Shown here piece by piece: positions 33,129-41,433 of a stretch of 64,000 nucleotides of DNA; the first letter of the stretch is position 1; each line of letters starts with the position of its first letter. The stretch spans positions 124,001 to 188,000 of the forward strand of contig CAKQMB010000003.1 of NCBI GenBank assembly GCA_934254825.1, read 5' to 3'. This DNA comes from an uncultured Clostridia bacterium. Its GTDB lineage: Bacteria; Bacillota; Clostridia; Christensenellales; Borkfalkiaceae. The translations under genes were made by a program, and so were the position numbers. The notes under the pieces were generated by a model. That model saw nothing but the letters and a program-made list of their open reading frames with translations, did not search any database and was not told the origin of the DNA.

Positions 33129-34552
33129 TTCGTCTTTCCCTCTAAAATATATGAATTTTTGCCCGATTTCGTAATTTCCGTAAAATCTTTGCCGAGTTCT
33201 CTTGCAAGAATTTCGACGACGTACGGCTGACAAAAACCGCCCTGACACCTGCCCATTCCCGCTCTCGTTCTGCGTTTAATAGCGTCTACGGACGCGGCTT
33301 TCGGATTTTCGTTAATCGCGCTCACGATTTCGCCTTCGGTGATTTTTTCGCACCTGCAAATTATTTTTCCGTATCTTTTATCCTTTTTGATAATTTCGTT
33401 CTTCTCTTCGTCGTTTAATTGATCGAAAAAATATTCCGCCTTTCTGTAAGGATTGAAGTCGTCTTTCTTTTTCAAATCGAGTCTTTTTGAAACGATCTCT
33501 TCGACAACGTATTTCCCTATTGCGGGCGAAGCCGTAAGCCCCGGGGATTCGATACCGACAAGCTCGATAAAACCTTTATTGTTTTTACTTTCTTCGATAA
33601 TGAAATCGTGCTTGTCGTTATAGGCTCTTACGCCTGAAAACGACGTTATTGTATCTCCGAGCGGAACGCTCTTCACCATTTCCGAAGCTTTGTTTATGAC
33701 AGCGTTCAATCCTTCCGCAGTCGTATCCGTATCGTTGTCAGATATCTCTTCCGCTGTCGGACCGAGGATGATATTGCCGTCCGCCGTCGGAGAAACGAGT
33801 ATACCTTTTCCGAGTGCGGTAGGCGTAAAGAACAGCGTTTTATCGGTCAGATATTTTGCCGTTTTGTCGAGAAGAATATATTCGCCTCTTTTTGCGAAAA
33901 CGTTATATTTATCGCCGATAAGCTCCGCGATTTTTCCGCTGTTTATCCCCGCAGAGTTTATGACGATTTTCGTTTCGACCGTTTCTCCGTTTTTGGAAAA
34001 TACCCTGTAACCATCGTCGATTTTTTCAAGTTTTACGACTTCGAAATCACACTTTAATTCCGCGCCGTTATCCATTGCGTTGCCTATCGCGGCAATCGTC
34101 AGATTGTACGGGCAGACTATTCCGCCGCTTTTCGCGTAAAGCGCGCCGACGGCGTTTTCGCTTATCGACGGTTCGATTTCGAAAAGTTTTTCACGGGTTA
34201 TAATTTCGATATCTTTTACCCCGTTTTTCTCTCCTCTGTTTTTTAATTCTTTAAGCGTTTCGAGCTGCTCGTCGTTAAAAGCAACGACAAGCGAACCGTT
34301 GTTTCTGTATTTAACGCCGAGTTCTTCGCAAACGGTTTTCATCATTTTGTTTCCGAGAACATTGAACTTTGCTTTTAATGTGTTCTCTTTTGCGTCGAAC
34401 CCCGCATGAACTATGCCGCTGTTAGCCTTGCTTTGCCCCATGCAAACATCGTTTTCTTTTTCGAGCATGCATATTTTCAGGTCGTATCTCGATAATTCTC
34501 TTAAAATCATCGCGCCGACCACTCCTCCGCCTATAACCGTAACGTCAAACAT
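33125..34552 (-). CDS. Glycerol-3-phosphate dehydrogenase-like flavoprotein with BFD-like [2Fe-2S] domain
   Basis: A 475-residue two-domain protein. The N-terminal DAO-type FAD domain (VIGGGVVGAMILREL, then QSKANSGIVHAGFD) oxidises substrate, and the C-terminal part has the BFD-like [2Fe-2S] cysteines: CRC near residue 412 and GRCQGGFC near residue 448. This form lacks the membrane anchor of aerobic GlpD and is the usual anaerobic, Clostridia-type enzyme. The order with an oxidoreductase and DUF1667 supports glycerol-3-phosphate as substrate. It follows the HAD gene by 9 bp. Confidence 0.88.
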   Translation of the reverse strand: MFDVTVIGGGVVGAMILRELSRYDLKICMLEKENDVCMGQSKANSGIVHAGFDAKENTLKAKFNVLGNKMMKTVCEELGVKYRNNGSLVVAFNDEQLETLKELKNRGEKNGVKDIEIITREKLFEIEPSISENAVGALYAKSGGIVCPYNLTIAAIGNAMDNGAELKCDFEVVKLEKIDDGYRVFSKNGETVETKIVINSAGINSGKIAELIGDKYNVFAKRGEYILLDKTAKYLTDKTLFFTPTALGKGILVSPTADGNIILGPTAEEISDNDTDTTAEGLNAVINKASEMVKSVPLGDTITSFSGVRAYNDKHDFIIEESKNNKGFIELVGIESPGLTASPAIGKYVVEEIVSKRLDLKKKDDFNPYRKAEYFFDQLNDEEKNEIIKKDKRYGKIICRCEKITEGEIVSAINENPKAASVDAIKRRTRAGMGRCQGGFCQPYVVEILARELGKDFTEITKSGKNSYILEGKTK

Positions 34553-34561
34553 TTTTCCTCC

Positions 34562-35359
34562 TCATAAACACGCCGTTATGTCGTTGAGACTGTTCAGAAC
34601 AAATTCGGGCTTCTTTTCTGTATCTTTAAGCATTTCCTCGGTTCCCTCGCCCGATAAAACAAACAGTGTGTGAAATCCGCAATTTACGCCGAACGCGATA
34701 TCAGTGTACAGCCTGTCTCCGACCATCAGAAAGCTGTTTTCTTTTGCATTGTATTCTTTTACAAGCTCTTCTCCGAACATTGTATAAGGCTTTCCTATTA
34801 TTTTATCCGGCACTCTCCCTGTCGACGCTTTTATAAGCTCGATAAACGCTCCGACATCCGGAAGGGGATATTTTTCGGATGGGCAATTTATATCGGGATG
34901 AGTTGCTATATATTCGCAATTTTCCCTTAAATTATCGGTAAATTTGCAAAGTTTTTCATACGTCGACTCCGTGTCGTAAGCAAGAACGCAAACGTCCGCA
35001 ACGCCGTCCTCGACAAGCTCGATCCCTTTTTCGGAAAACTCTTTTTTCAGACTCTCCGTTCCCATAAGCCTTACAGTTTTTTCTTTTCTCTCAGTCTTCA
35101 AAAATCCGATCGCCGCAGTCCCCGACGTTTTCACTTCGTCTCCGTCCTTGAACAGCCCCATTTTGCCGAGCTTTTCGTAGTAACTTTCGACGCTCTTGGA
35201 AGAATTGTTCGTAAGAAAAATAATTTTCTTTCCGCTTTCGCGGATTTTATCGAGAGTTTTATCCATTTCGCCGATTAGTTTGCCGCCGAGGTAAACCGTT
35301 CCGTCCATATCGAGCAGAACGTATTTCACTTCTTTCAAAACGTTTTTCAGATCTTTCAT
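34562..35359 (-). CDS. HAD-IIA family phosphatase (NagD-like)
   Basis: A 265-residue HAD hydrolase with a C2 cap. Motif I is LLDMDGTVYLGG (nucleophile D17, acid D19), motif II is FLTNNSSKS, motif III includes the lysine in IIGKPYTMF, and motif IV is MVGDRLYTDIAFG. Subfamily members act on 4-nitrophenyl phosphate, sugar phosphates, phosphoglycolate or glycerol phosphates. Its place as first gene of the glycerol-3-phosphate operon hints at a glycerol phosphate substrate, an inference from context only. Confidence 0.88.
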   Translation of the reverse strand: MKDLKNVLKEVKYVLLDMDGTVYLGGKLIGEMDKTLDKIRESGKKIIFLTNNSSKSVESYYEKLGKMGLFKDGDEVKTSGTAAIGFLKTERKEKTVRLMGTESLKKEFSEKGIELVEDGVADVCVLAYDTESTYEKLCKFTDNLRENCEYIATHPDINCPSEKYPLPDVGAFIELIKASTGRVPDKIIGKPYTMFGEELVKEYNAKENSFLMVGDRLYTDIAFGVNCGFHTLFVLSGEGTEEMLKDTEKKPEFVLNSLNDITACL

Positions 35360-35406
35360 AAAATACCTTTACAAATATTATGTACGAATTTATTTAAAAA
35401 TAAAGA

Positions 35407-35430
35407 GCGGATCGTATAACGAGTCTCCGC
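35407..35430 (-). terminator. Probable terminator after trkH
   Basis: On the minus strand GCGGA/TCCGC plus an inner TCGT/ACGA stem with a three-base bulge, followed by TCTTTATTTTT. It sits 10 bp after the trkH stop. Confidence 0.6.
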
Positions 35431-35440
35431 CCCTTGATTG

Positions 35441-36919
35441 TCATTTTTTTATCCACGTCATAGGAATAAACGTTAAAAGTAACGGATATATTTCAAGTCT
35501 TCCCAAAAGCATGGTAAAAGTAAGTACTATTTTCGAAAACATACTATACGCCGCAAAGCTTTGCGTAGGTCCTACCGCGGCAAGTCCCGGTCCGACGTTA
35601 TTGATACAAGTCAAAGTTGCGGTAAAATTCGTTTCGAAAACGCTGTATGTTCCCTCCGCGGCAATAACGTTACACCACGGATCGAACGAAAGAAGAATTA
35701 CAACGGCTATGATAATAAAAACATATACGCCGATATATGTGCCTATACCGTTGATAGTCGACTCATCCACTCTTTTCCCTTCGAACTTGACAACGCTCGC
35801 CGTACGTGGATGCAAAGCCTTTTTAAAATCTCTTTTAATTCCTCTCCACAGTATTATAAGCCTCGAAACTTTAAGTCCGCCCGCAGTCGAACCCGCGCAC
35901 CCGCCGACAAACATTAACAATAAAAGCGTGGTTTTTGCAACCGAATTCCATTTGTCGAAATCACACGAGGAAAATCCCGTCGTGGAAATGATTGAACCGA
36001 CCTGAAACGCGGCATTTCTCAAAGCGTCGGCAAAAGACGAAAACGCGCCCGCGATATTAAACGTTATAACGGCAGTCGATATAACCACGATACCCGTAAA
36101 AACATGCAATTCGGTACTTTTAATCGCCGTTTTGAATTTTCCGATCAGAATAAGGTAATACAGGTTGAAATTAAGCGAGAATATAAGCATTCCGACCGTA
36201 AGAACCCATTGCGCCGCAGGCGAATAACTCCCCACACTGTCCGCTTTTATACCGAATCCACCCGTTCCCGCCGTTCCGAAAGCGTGAACAAGACTGTCGA
36301 AAAGCGGCATTCCGCAAAGGAGCAATGCGATAACCATTACTCCCGTAAGCACCATATATATAAGGTAAAGTATTTTAGCCGTATCTTTCGATCTCGGAAC
36401 GAGTTTATCGACGATAGGTCCGGGCATTTCCGCTCTTAAAATATGCATCGATCTGTCGGGCGCTCTCGCGGTTATTGCCATAACGAAAACTATAACGCCC
36501 ATACCGCCTATCCAGTGAGTGAAAGAACGCCAGAATAAAATCGATTTCGAAAGAGCTTCCACGTTCGTTACGATCGAAGCGCCCGTAGTCGTAAGACCGC
36601 TGACGGTTTCGAAAAGCGCGTCGACGTAATTAGGTATCTCCCCGCTTATAACAAACGGCACCGCACCGACAAACGATGCGGCAAGCCAGCAAACGGCAAC
36701 GGTGATAAAACCCTCTTTCGAGAAAAATATCATATTTTTCGGCTTAAACAATAAAACCATCGCAAAGCCGATAATCATCGCGCCCGCAATAGTTATACCG
36801 AATGAAAGCGCGCACCACCATTCTGCGTAAATAAATGCGGTTATAAGCGGCAGAAACATCAGAAGTCCTATCGTTATAACCACCTTGCCGGCGGTGGAAA
36901 AAATCATTCTGTAATTCAT
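35441..36919 (-). CDS. trkH: Potassium uptake protein TrkH/KtrB family
   Basis: A 492-residue membrane protein of the SKT superfamily. The four selectivity-filter P-loops are visible with their conserved glycines: TTGASIV, GTAGTGGFG, STTGFSS and the final loop around INNVGPG. Helices M1-M2 pairs flank each, and the GGCAGSTAGG segment belongs to the D2M2 gate region. It forms a K+ uptake system with TrkA, encoded immediately upstream (6 bp gap). Confidence 0.94.
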   Translation of the reverse strand: MNYRMIFSTAGKVVITIGLLMFLPLITAFIYAEWWCALSFGITIAGAMIIGFAMVLLFKPKNMIFFSKEGFITVAVCWLAASFVGAVPFVISGEIPNYVDALFETVSGLTTTGASIVTNVEALSKSILFWRSFTHWIGGMGVIVFVMAITARAPDRSMHILRAEMPGPIVDKLVPRSKDTAKILYLIYMVLTGVMVIALLLCGMPLFDSLVHAFGTAGTGGFGIKADSVGSYSPAAQWVLTVGMLIFSLNFNLYYLILIGKFKTAIKSTELHVFTGIVVISTAVITFNIAGAFSSFADALRNAAFQVGSIISTTGFSSCDFDKWNSVAKTTLLLLMFVGGCAGSTAGGLKVSRLIILWRGIKRDFKKALHPRTASVVKFEGKRVDESTINGIGTYIGVYVFIIIAVVILLSFDPWCNVIAAEGTYSVFETNFTATLTCINNVGPGLAAVGPTQSFAAYSMFSKIVLTFTMLLGRLEIYPLLLTFIPMTWIKK

Positions 36920-36925
36920 AATTTT

Positions 36926-38293
36926 TTATTTATGTTTTAAAATATCCGAAAGATTGCAAAGTCTTTCGCCTTTTGCGATGACTATTACTTTATCGCCCGA
37001 CAATATAACGTCGTCGCCGCCCGGGATAAGGGCGTTGTTTTCTCTCGTTATTCCCGCAATCAGGACGCCCGCTTTAAGTTCGAGCTTTTTAAGCGGAATT
37101 TTCGAATACTCGAAATCCTCTTCCACGTTGAATTCGAGAGCTTCGGCGTTTCCTCCGAAAAGGCTGTACAGCGTTTCGACTTTACTTCCGATACTGTTCC
37201 CTATCGCCCTCGCATATCTTACGAGAATATCGGCAACGATATTTTTAGGTGAAAACGTTGTATCGAGACCGAGATTTTCGGCAATGGAAGACAATTCGTT
37301 TCTGTTCACCTTGGCGATTACTTTCGGAACCTTTCTCGAAAGCGCGTAGAAAGAAATAAGTATATTCTCCTCGTCTCTGTCCGTAAGCGAAACGAGAGCG
37401 TCGAGTCCGTCTATTCCCTCTTCCAGAAGAATTTCTCGGCTCATTCCGTCTCCGCATACCACTTCCGCCTTCGAAGAAAGCTTTTCGCATACTTCGTCGC
37501 AAATTTCGCTGTCTTTTTCTATTATTTTAACGCCGCTCCTGCCTTTTAAAAGCATTTCGGCAAGATACATAGCCGTTTTGCTCGCGCCGATAAGCATAAT
37601 GTTTTTGGCTTCTTTCGTCGCGTAACCGAAGTTGTTTAAAATCGAATGCGCGTCGTCGTTCGTTACCATTACGCCGACCTTATCTCCGCTTAAAAGCTTG
37701 AATGTACCGTTGGGGATAAAGACATCGTCACCTCTCTGAACCACGCAAACAAGAAATTTCTCGTGAAACTTTTTACGCAGATCGATAAGCGAAAGATTGT
37801 CTATTGCCGAGCTTTTTTTAACGGTAATTTCTACCATTTCGAAGCTTCTTGCCGTAAAGGTTTCGACTTTCGTCGCGGACGGAAGTTTCAAAAGGTCGTA
37901 AATTGCTTCCGCGGCAAGTTTTTCGGGATTGACAGCCATAGAAATTTCAAGCTGTTGCTTCATAAATCCCCAGCTTGCGGTGTTATATTCGGAATTTCTT
38001 ACTCTCGCAACGGTATGGCTCGCGCCTATTTTTTTCGCCGCAAAACAAGAAAGCATATTAAGCTCGTCGGACCCTGTTACGGCGATAAACAAATCGGCTT
38101 TGTCCGCGCCCGCTTCGAGAAGTTTCTCATACTCCGTTCCGTTGGCGCAGATCCCCATGACGTCGTAAAGATTGGAAACATTTCCGACGACTTTCGGGTC
38201 GTTGTCTATAAGCACGATCTCGTGCTTTTCTTTAAGCATACTCTCTATTATCGTTTTTCCGACTTTTCCGCCGCCGACAATAATAACTTTCAT
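36926..38293 (-). CDS. trkA: Trk system potassium uptake protein TrkA
   Basis: A 455-residue peripheral regulatory subunit with the full TrkA arrangement of two RCK halves. The first nucleotide-binding motif is VGGGKVGKTI (residues 5-14) with acidic DNDPKVV, the second is LIGASKTAMYLAEML, and each is followed by a TrkA-C domain (IPNGTFKLLSGDKVGV and the end ALIPGGDDVILSGDKV). It binds NAD(H) or ATP and gates TrkH. Confidence 0.95.
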   Translation of the reverse strand: MKVIIVGGGKVGKTIIESMLKEKHEIVLIDNDPKVVGNVSNLYDVMGICANGTEYEKLLEAGADKADLFIAVTGSDELNMLSCFAAKKIGASHTVARVRNSEYNTASWGFMKQQLEISMAVNPEKLAAEAIYDLLKLPSATKVETFTARSFEMVEITVKKSSAIDNLSLIDLRKKFHEKFLVCVVQRGDDVFIPNGTFKLLSGDKVGVMVTNDDAHSILNNFGYATKEAKNIMLIGASKTAMYLAEMLLKGRSGVKIIEKDSEICDEVCEKLSSKAEVVCGDGMSREILLEEGIDGLDALVSLTDRDEENILISFYALSRKVPKVIAKVNRNELSSIAENLGLDTTFSPKNIVADILVRYARAIGNSIGSKVETLYSLFGGNAEALEFNVEEDFEYSKIPLKKLELKAGVLIAGITRENNALIPGGDDVILSGDKVIVIAKGERLCNLSDILKHK

Positions 38294-38303
38294 ATAAAAA
38301 TCC

Positions 38304-38852
38304 TTATTTTAAACTGATTCCGTTAAATTTCGCAAAAGCATACACCGCTTTAAGCGCGGCGATAACGTCCGAATTGTCTTTCAGATCGGCTTCGGGGTCG
38401 ACGAATTTAAGGTTAAACGCGATCTTTACCGTGTTATCGAGAAGAACGCGCATAGAAGTCGTCCCCTTGGAAGCGTCCATCGCCCCCGCGAGTTTGAAAC
38501 ACACGGGAACGGTTTTCAGTTTTTCGTCCGCTCTTTCGGTAAGTCTGTCGCTCATATCCTTGACACAACCCGCAAACAGAGTGTAATCCGCGCCCTCCAA
38601 AAGCTTTCCGTAGTCCGAAATATTTTCGACGAATCTCATCTCGTCGGACAAAAATCTGTTTCTTATGGAACAAATTTTAATAAGCACCGCTTGCAGATAT
38701 TCGTCGTATTCCGAAAGAAGCCCTCTTTTGTCGTATTTAAATCCCGGGTCTTTCGAAAATACGTTATCGTAAAGGTCTGTTATGACCTGAACGGCGGAAT
38801 AATAACTTTTTTTGGATTTTTCGATTAAAATATCAGCTCTCGTCTTTTCCAT
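38304..38852 (-). CDS. Hypothetical helical protein downstream of parC
   Basis: About 183 residues from ATG 38852, predicted largely alpha-helical. No motif, membrane segment or signal peptide is seen. The frame stays open upstream to a TTG at 39005 inside the parC end, which would add 51 charged residues and overlap parC by 35 bp; I favour the ATG because neither alternative has a strong ribosome binding site and the extra stretch is low complexity. It is 10 bp from trkA downstream. Function is not recognised. Confidence 0.55.
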   Translation of the reverse strand: MEKTRADILIEKSKKSYYSAVQVITDLYDNVFSKDPGFKYDKRGLLSEYDEYLQAVLIKICSIRNRFLSDEMRFVENISDYGKLLEGADYTLFAGCVKDMSDRLTERADEKLKTVPVCFKLAGAMDASKGTTSMRVLLDNTVKIAFNLKFVDPEADLKDNSDVIAALKAVYAFAKFNGISLK

Positions 38853-38970
38853 ATTATCTTCGTTTTCTTTCGGTTCGTTCTTCTCCCGAACATTTTCGTC
38901 CGGAAGAAAAATACCGTCATTTAAGTCCGACGTTTCGACGATATGTCGTTCGCGTCGGTCGTTTAAAACG

Positions 38971-41415
38971 TTATTTTTTATCTCCGAGCCGAAAAAAGCA
39001 GGCAAATTTCGTTCTGAACATTCCGAGCTTTGTAATGGGTTTACCCTTAGTCGTTCTGCTTTCGGACGGCAAATCTTCCGAAAGGGCGTGCATTACGTTT
39101 CCGTCTTCGTCTTCAATAAGAAGCGTTATACTCTCCGACTCTTCTTTGGGAACGGCAAGTCTGACGCATTCCGTACCGTCGAAGCCTATATCTACGAGTC
39201 TTACCCCTTTTCTCGCTCTCGCGGTTTTCGCGATAGTGCCGAGGTCTACCTTTTTGAACGTTCCGAACGATGTTGCGACAACGACTTCGTAATCGTACTT
39301 TTTGCTTATCTGCATTGCGGTTATAACTTCGTCGCCGTCTTCAAGATCCATTCCCTTAACGCCGCTCGCTACTCTGAGCTGCTGCGGGAATTCGTCCGAA
39401 CAGTTAAGGCAATAACCGTTTTTGGTCGCAAAGAAGAAATCGGACTCGGGAATTTCCTCTTCCATTTTAAGAAGTTCGTCGCCCTCTTTGAGTTTTATAG
39501 CCTGGAATACCGGCTTTTTAACGTCGTATTCGCTCCACGGCGTAAGTTTAACCATTCCGCCTTTCGTGAAGAAATAGAGTCTCGTCGTCGGGAATTCTCC
39601 GTCTTTTGCCGCATAGAACGCAACGGGAACTTCGTTTTTGTCGCAGTTCTTGATAAGCTGGCTGAATTTTATTCCGCCGCTCATAGCTCCGCTCGCCTCG
39701 GGCAAAGCTTCGGGGTCTATCTTATAGCTATTACCGAAATTGGTAAACGCATAAAGCATATTGGAAGTGTCGGTTTCAACTTTGAACGCGAACAGTTCGC
39801 CTTTTCCGGGCGTCGAGTTCTTCGCGTACTTCTTATATGTAGCCGATTTGACTTTTCTTATAACTCCGTTAAGATTATATCCTATTACGATATTTTCGAC
39901 GTAAGACTTCTCCGCCGTTTTGTCGAAATGAATTTCGTCCGCGGAAGTAACGATAATCGAACGTCTGTCGTCCTTATATTTCTTTCTGATCGCGAGAATT
40001 TCTTTTTTGACTACGTCTTTTTGAAGTTTTTTGCTGTCGAGAATAGCTTGAAGTTCGGCTATAAGCTTTCTGAGATTTTCAAGCTCTTCTTTAAGGTTGT
40101 TTACTTCGAGTTTCGTAATTCTCGCAAGTCTTAAATCAAGGATCGCCTGAGCCTGTTTTTCGGAAAGATCGAAAGCGGCTCTCAAATTCGCCTTGGCTGC
40201 GGGCGTATCGGGCGAGGTTTTGATTATTCTGATAACCTCGTCGATATTGGTTACGGCGATAATCAGACCTTCTAAGATATGTGCTCTTTCTTTGGCTTTG
40301 TTAAGATCGTATTTCGTTCTTCTTACAACGATATTGATCTGATAATCGACGTAATATTTTATTATTTCGAGAAGTCCCATAAGCTTCGGCTTGCCGTCCG
40401 CTATGGCGACCATATTTATTCCGTAAGTACACTGTAATTGAGTGTATTTAAACAGAAAATCGAGAATTTGTTGCGGGTTATAATCTTTTTTTACTCTTAT
40501 GACGGCTCTCATACCCGATCTGTCGGACTCGTCCGCTATATCGGAAATTCCCGCTAAGGCGTCTTTGTTTTCTTCCTGCAAATCGGCTATCTTTTTAAGA
40601 AGCTGCGCCTTGTTTACCTGATAAGGAAGCTCGGTAATTACTATATTCTTTTTCTTTCCTTCCGACTCTTCTATGTTTATCTTCGCTCTGAGCGTTATTT
40701 TACCCTTACCCGTTTCGTAAGCGTTGCGAAGTTCCGTTCCGGCGATTATGTATCCGCCCGTCGGGAAATCGGGACCTCTGACGATCTTCATCATGTCGTC
40801 GAGGTTTATTTTCGGGTCGTTAAGATAGGCTACAACGCCGTCGATGACTTCCGCGAGATTGTGCGTCGGGATATTCGTCGCAAGACCTACCGCGATACCC
40901 GTCGCGCCGTTTACGAGAAGGTTCGGAAATCTTCCGGGAAGCGTGTCGGGTTCTTTAAGCGAGTCGTCGAAGTTGAGCGACCAGTTTACGGTATCTTTGT
41001 CGATATCGGTTAAAAGTTCCAGGGCAAGCTGTTGAAGTCTTACCTCGGTATATCTCATTGCCGCCGCGCTGTCGCCGTCGATGGAACCGAAGTTTCCGTG
41101 ACCGTCTACGAGCGTGTTTCTCATATTGTACGGCTGAGCGAGACGAACCATTGCGTCGTAAACCGAGCTGTCGCCGTGGGGGTGGTATTTCGCAAGGCAG
41201 TCGCCAACTACTCTCGCGCTCTTTTTATATCCCTTGTCGGGAGTCATTCCCTGTTCGTACATCGAATAGAGAATTCTTCTCTGAACGGGTTTAAGTCCGT
41301 CCTCTACTCTCGGCAACGCTCTGTCCAATATAACGTATTCCGCATACGGAATCATCGAATTATGGAGGACGTCCTCAAGCGGGCTTGTGATTATCGAGTC
41401 TTTATTTTCAGACAT
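38971..41415 (-). CDS. parC: DNA topoisomerase IV subunit A
   Basis: An 814-residue type IIA topoisomerase breakage-rejoining subunit. The active-site tyrosine is Y122 in MRYTEVRL. The quinolone-determining region HPHGDSSVYD has S83 and D87, the drug-sensitive residues by E. coli GyrA numbering. The C-terminal domain has beta-pinwheel repeats but no QRRGGKG-type GyrA box; the nearest is KTARARKGVRL, which points to ParC rather than GyrA. AAGGAGG precedes the ATG. It follows parE by 18 bp. Confidence 0.9.
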   Translation of the reverse strand: MSENKDSIITSPLEDVLHNSMIPYAEYVILDRALPRVEDGLKPVQRRILYSMYEQGMTPDKGYKKSARVVGDCLAKYHPHGDSSVYDAMVRLAQPYNMRNTLVDGHGNFGSIDGDSAAAMRYTEVRLQQLALELLTDIDKDTVNWSLNFDDSLKEPDTLPGRFPNLLVNGATGIAVGLATNIPTHNLAEVIDGVVAYLNDPKINLDDMMKIVRGPDFPTGGYIIAGTELRNAYETGKGKITLRAKINIEESEGKKKNIVITELPYQVNKAQLLKKIADLQEENKDALAGISDIADESDRSGMRAVIRVKKDYNPQQILDFLFKYTQLQCTYGINMVAIADGKPKLMGLLEIIKYYVDYQINIVVRRTKYDLNKAKERAHILEGLIIAVTNIDEVIRIIKTSPDTPAAKANLRAAFDLSEKQAQAILDLRLARITKLEVNNLKEELENLRKLIAELQAILDSKKLQKDVVKKEILAIRKKYKDDRRSIIVTSADEIHFDKTAEKSYVENIVIGYNLNGVIRKVKSATYKKYAKNSTPGKGELFAFKVETDTSNMLYAFTNFGNSYKIDPEALPEASGAMSGGIKFSQLIKNCDKNEVPVAFYAAKDGEFPTTRLYFFTKGGMVKLTPWSEYDVKKPVFQAIKLKEGDELLKMEEEIPESDFFFATKNGYCLNCSDEFPQQLRVASGVKGMDLEDGDEVITAMQISKKYDYEVVVATSFGTFKKVDLGTIAKTARARKGVRLVDIGFDGTECVRLAVPKEESESITLLIEDEDGNVMHALSEDLPSESRTTKGKPITKLGMFRTKFACFFRLGDKK

Positions 41416-41433
41416 TTATTTATCCTCCTTAAA

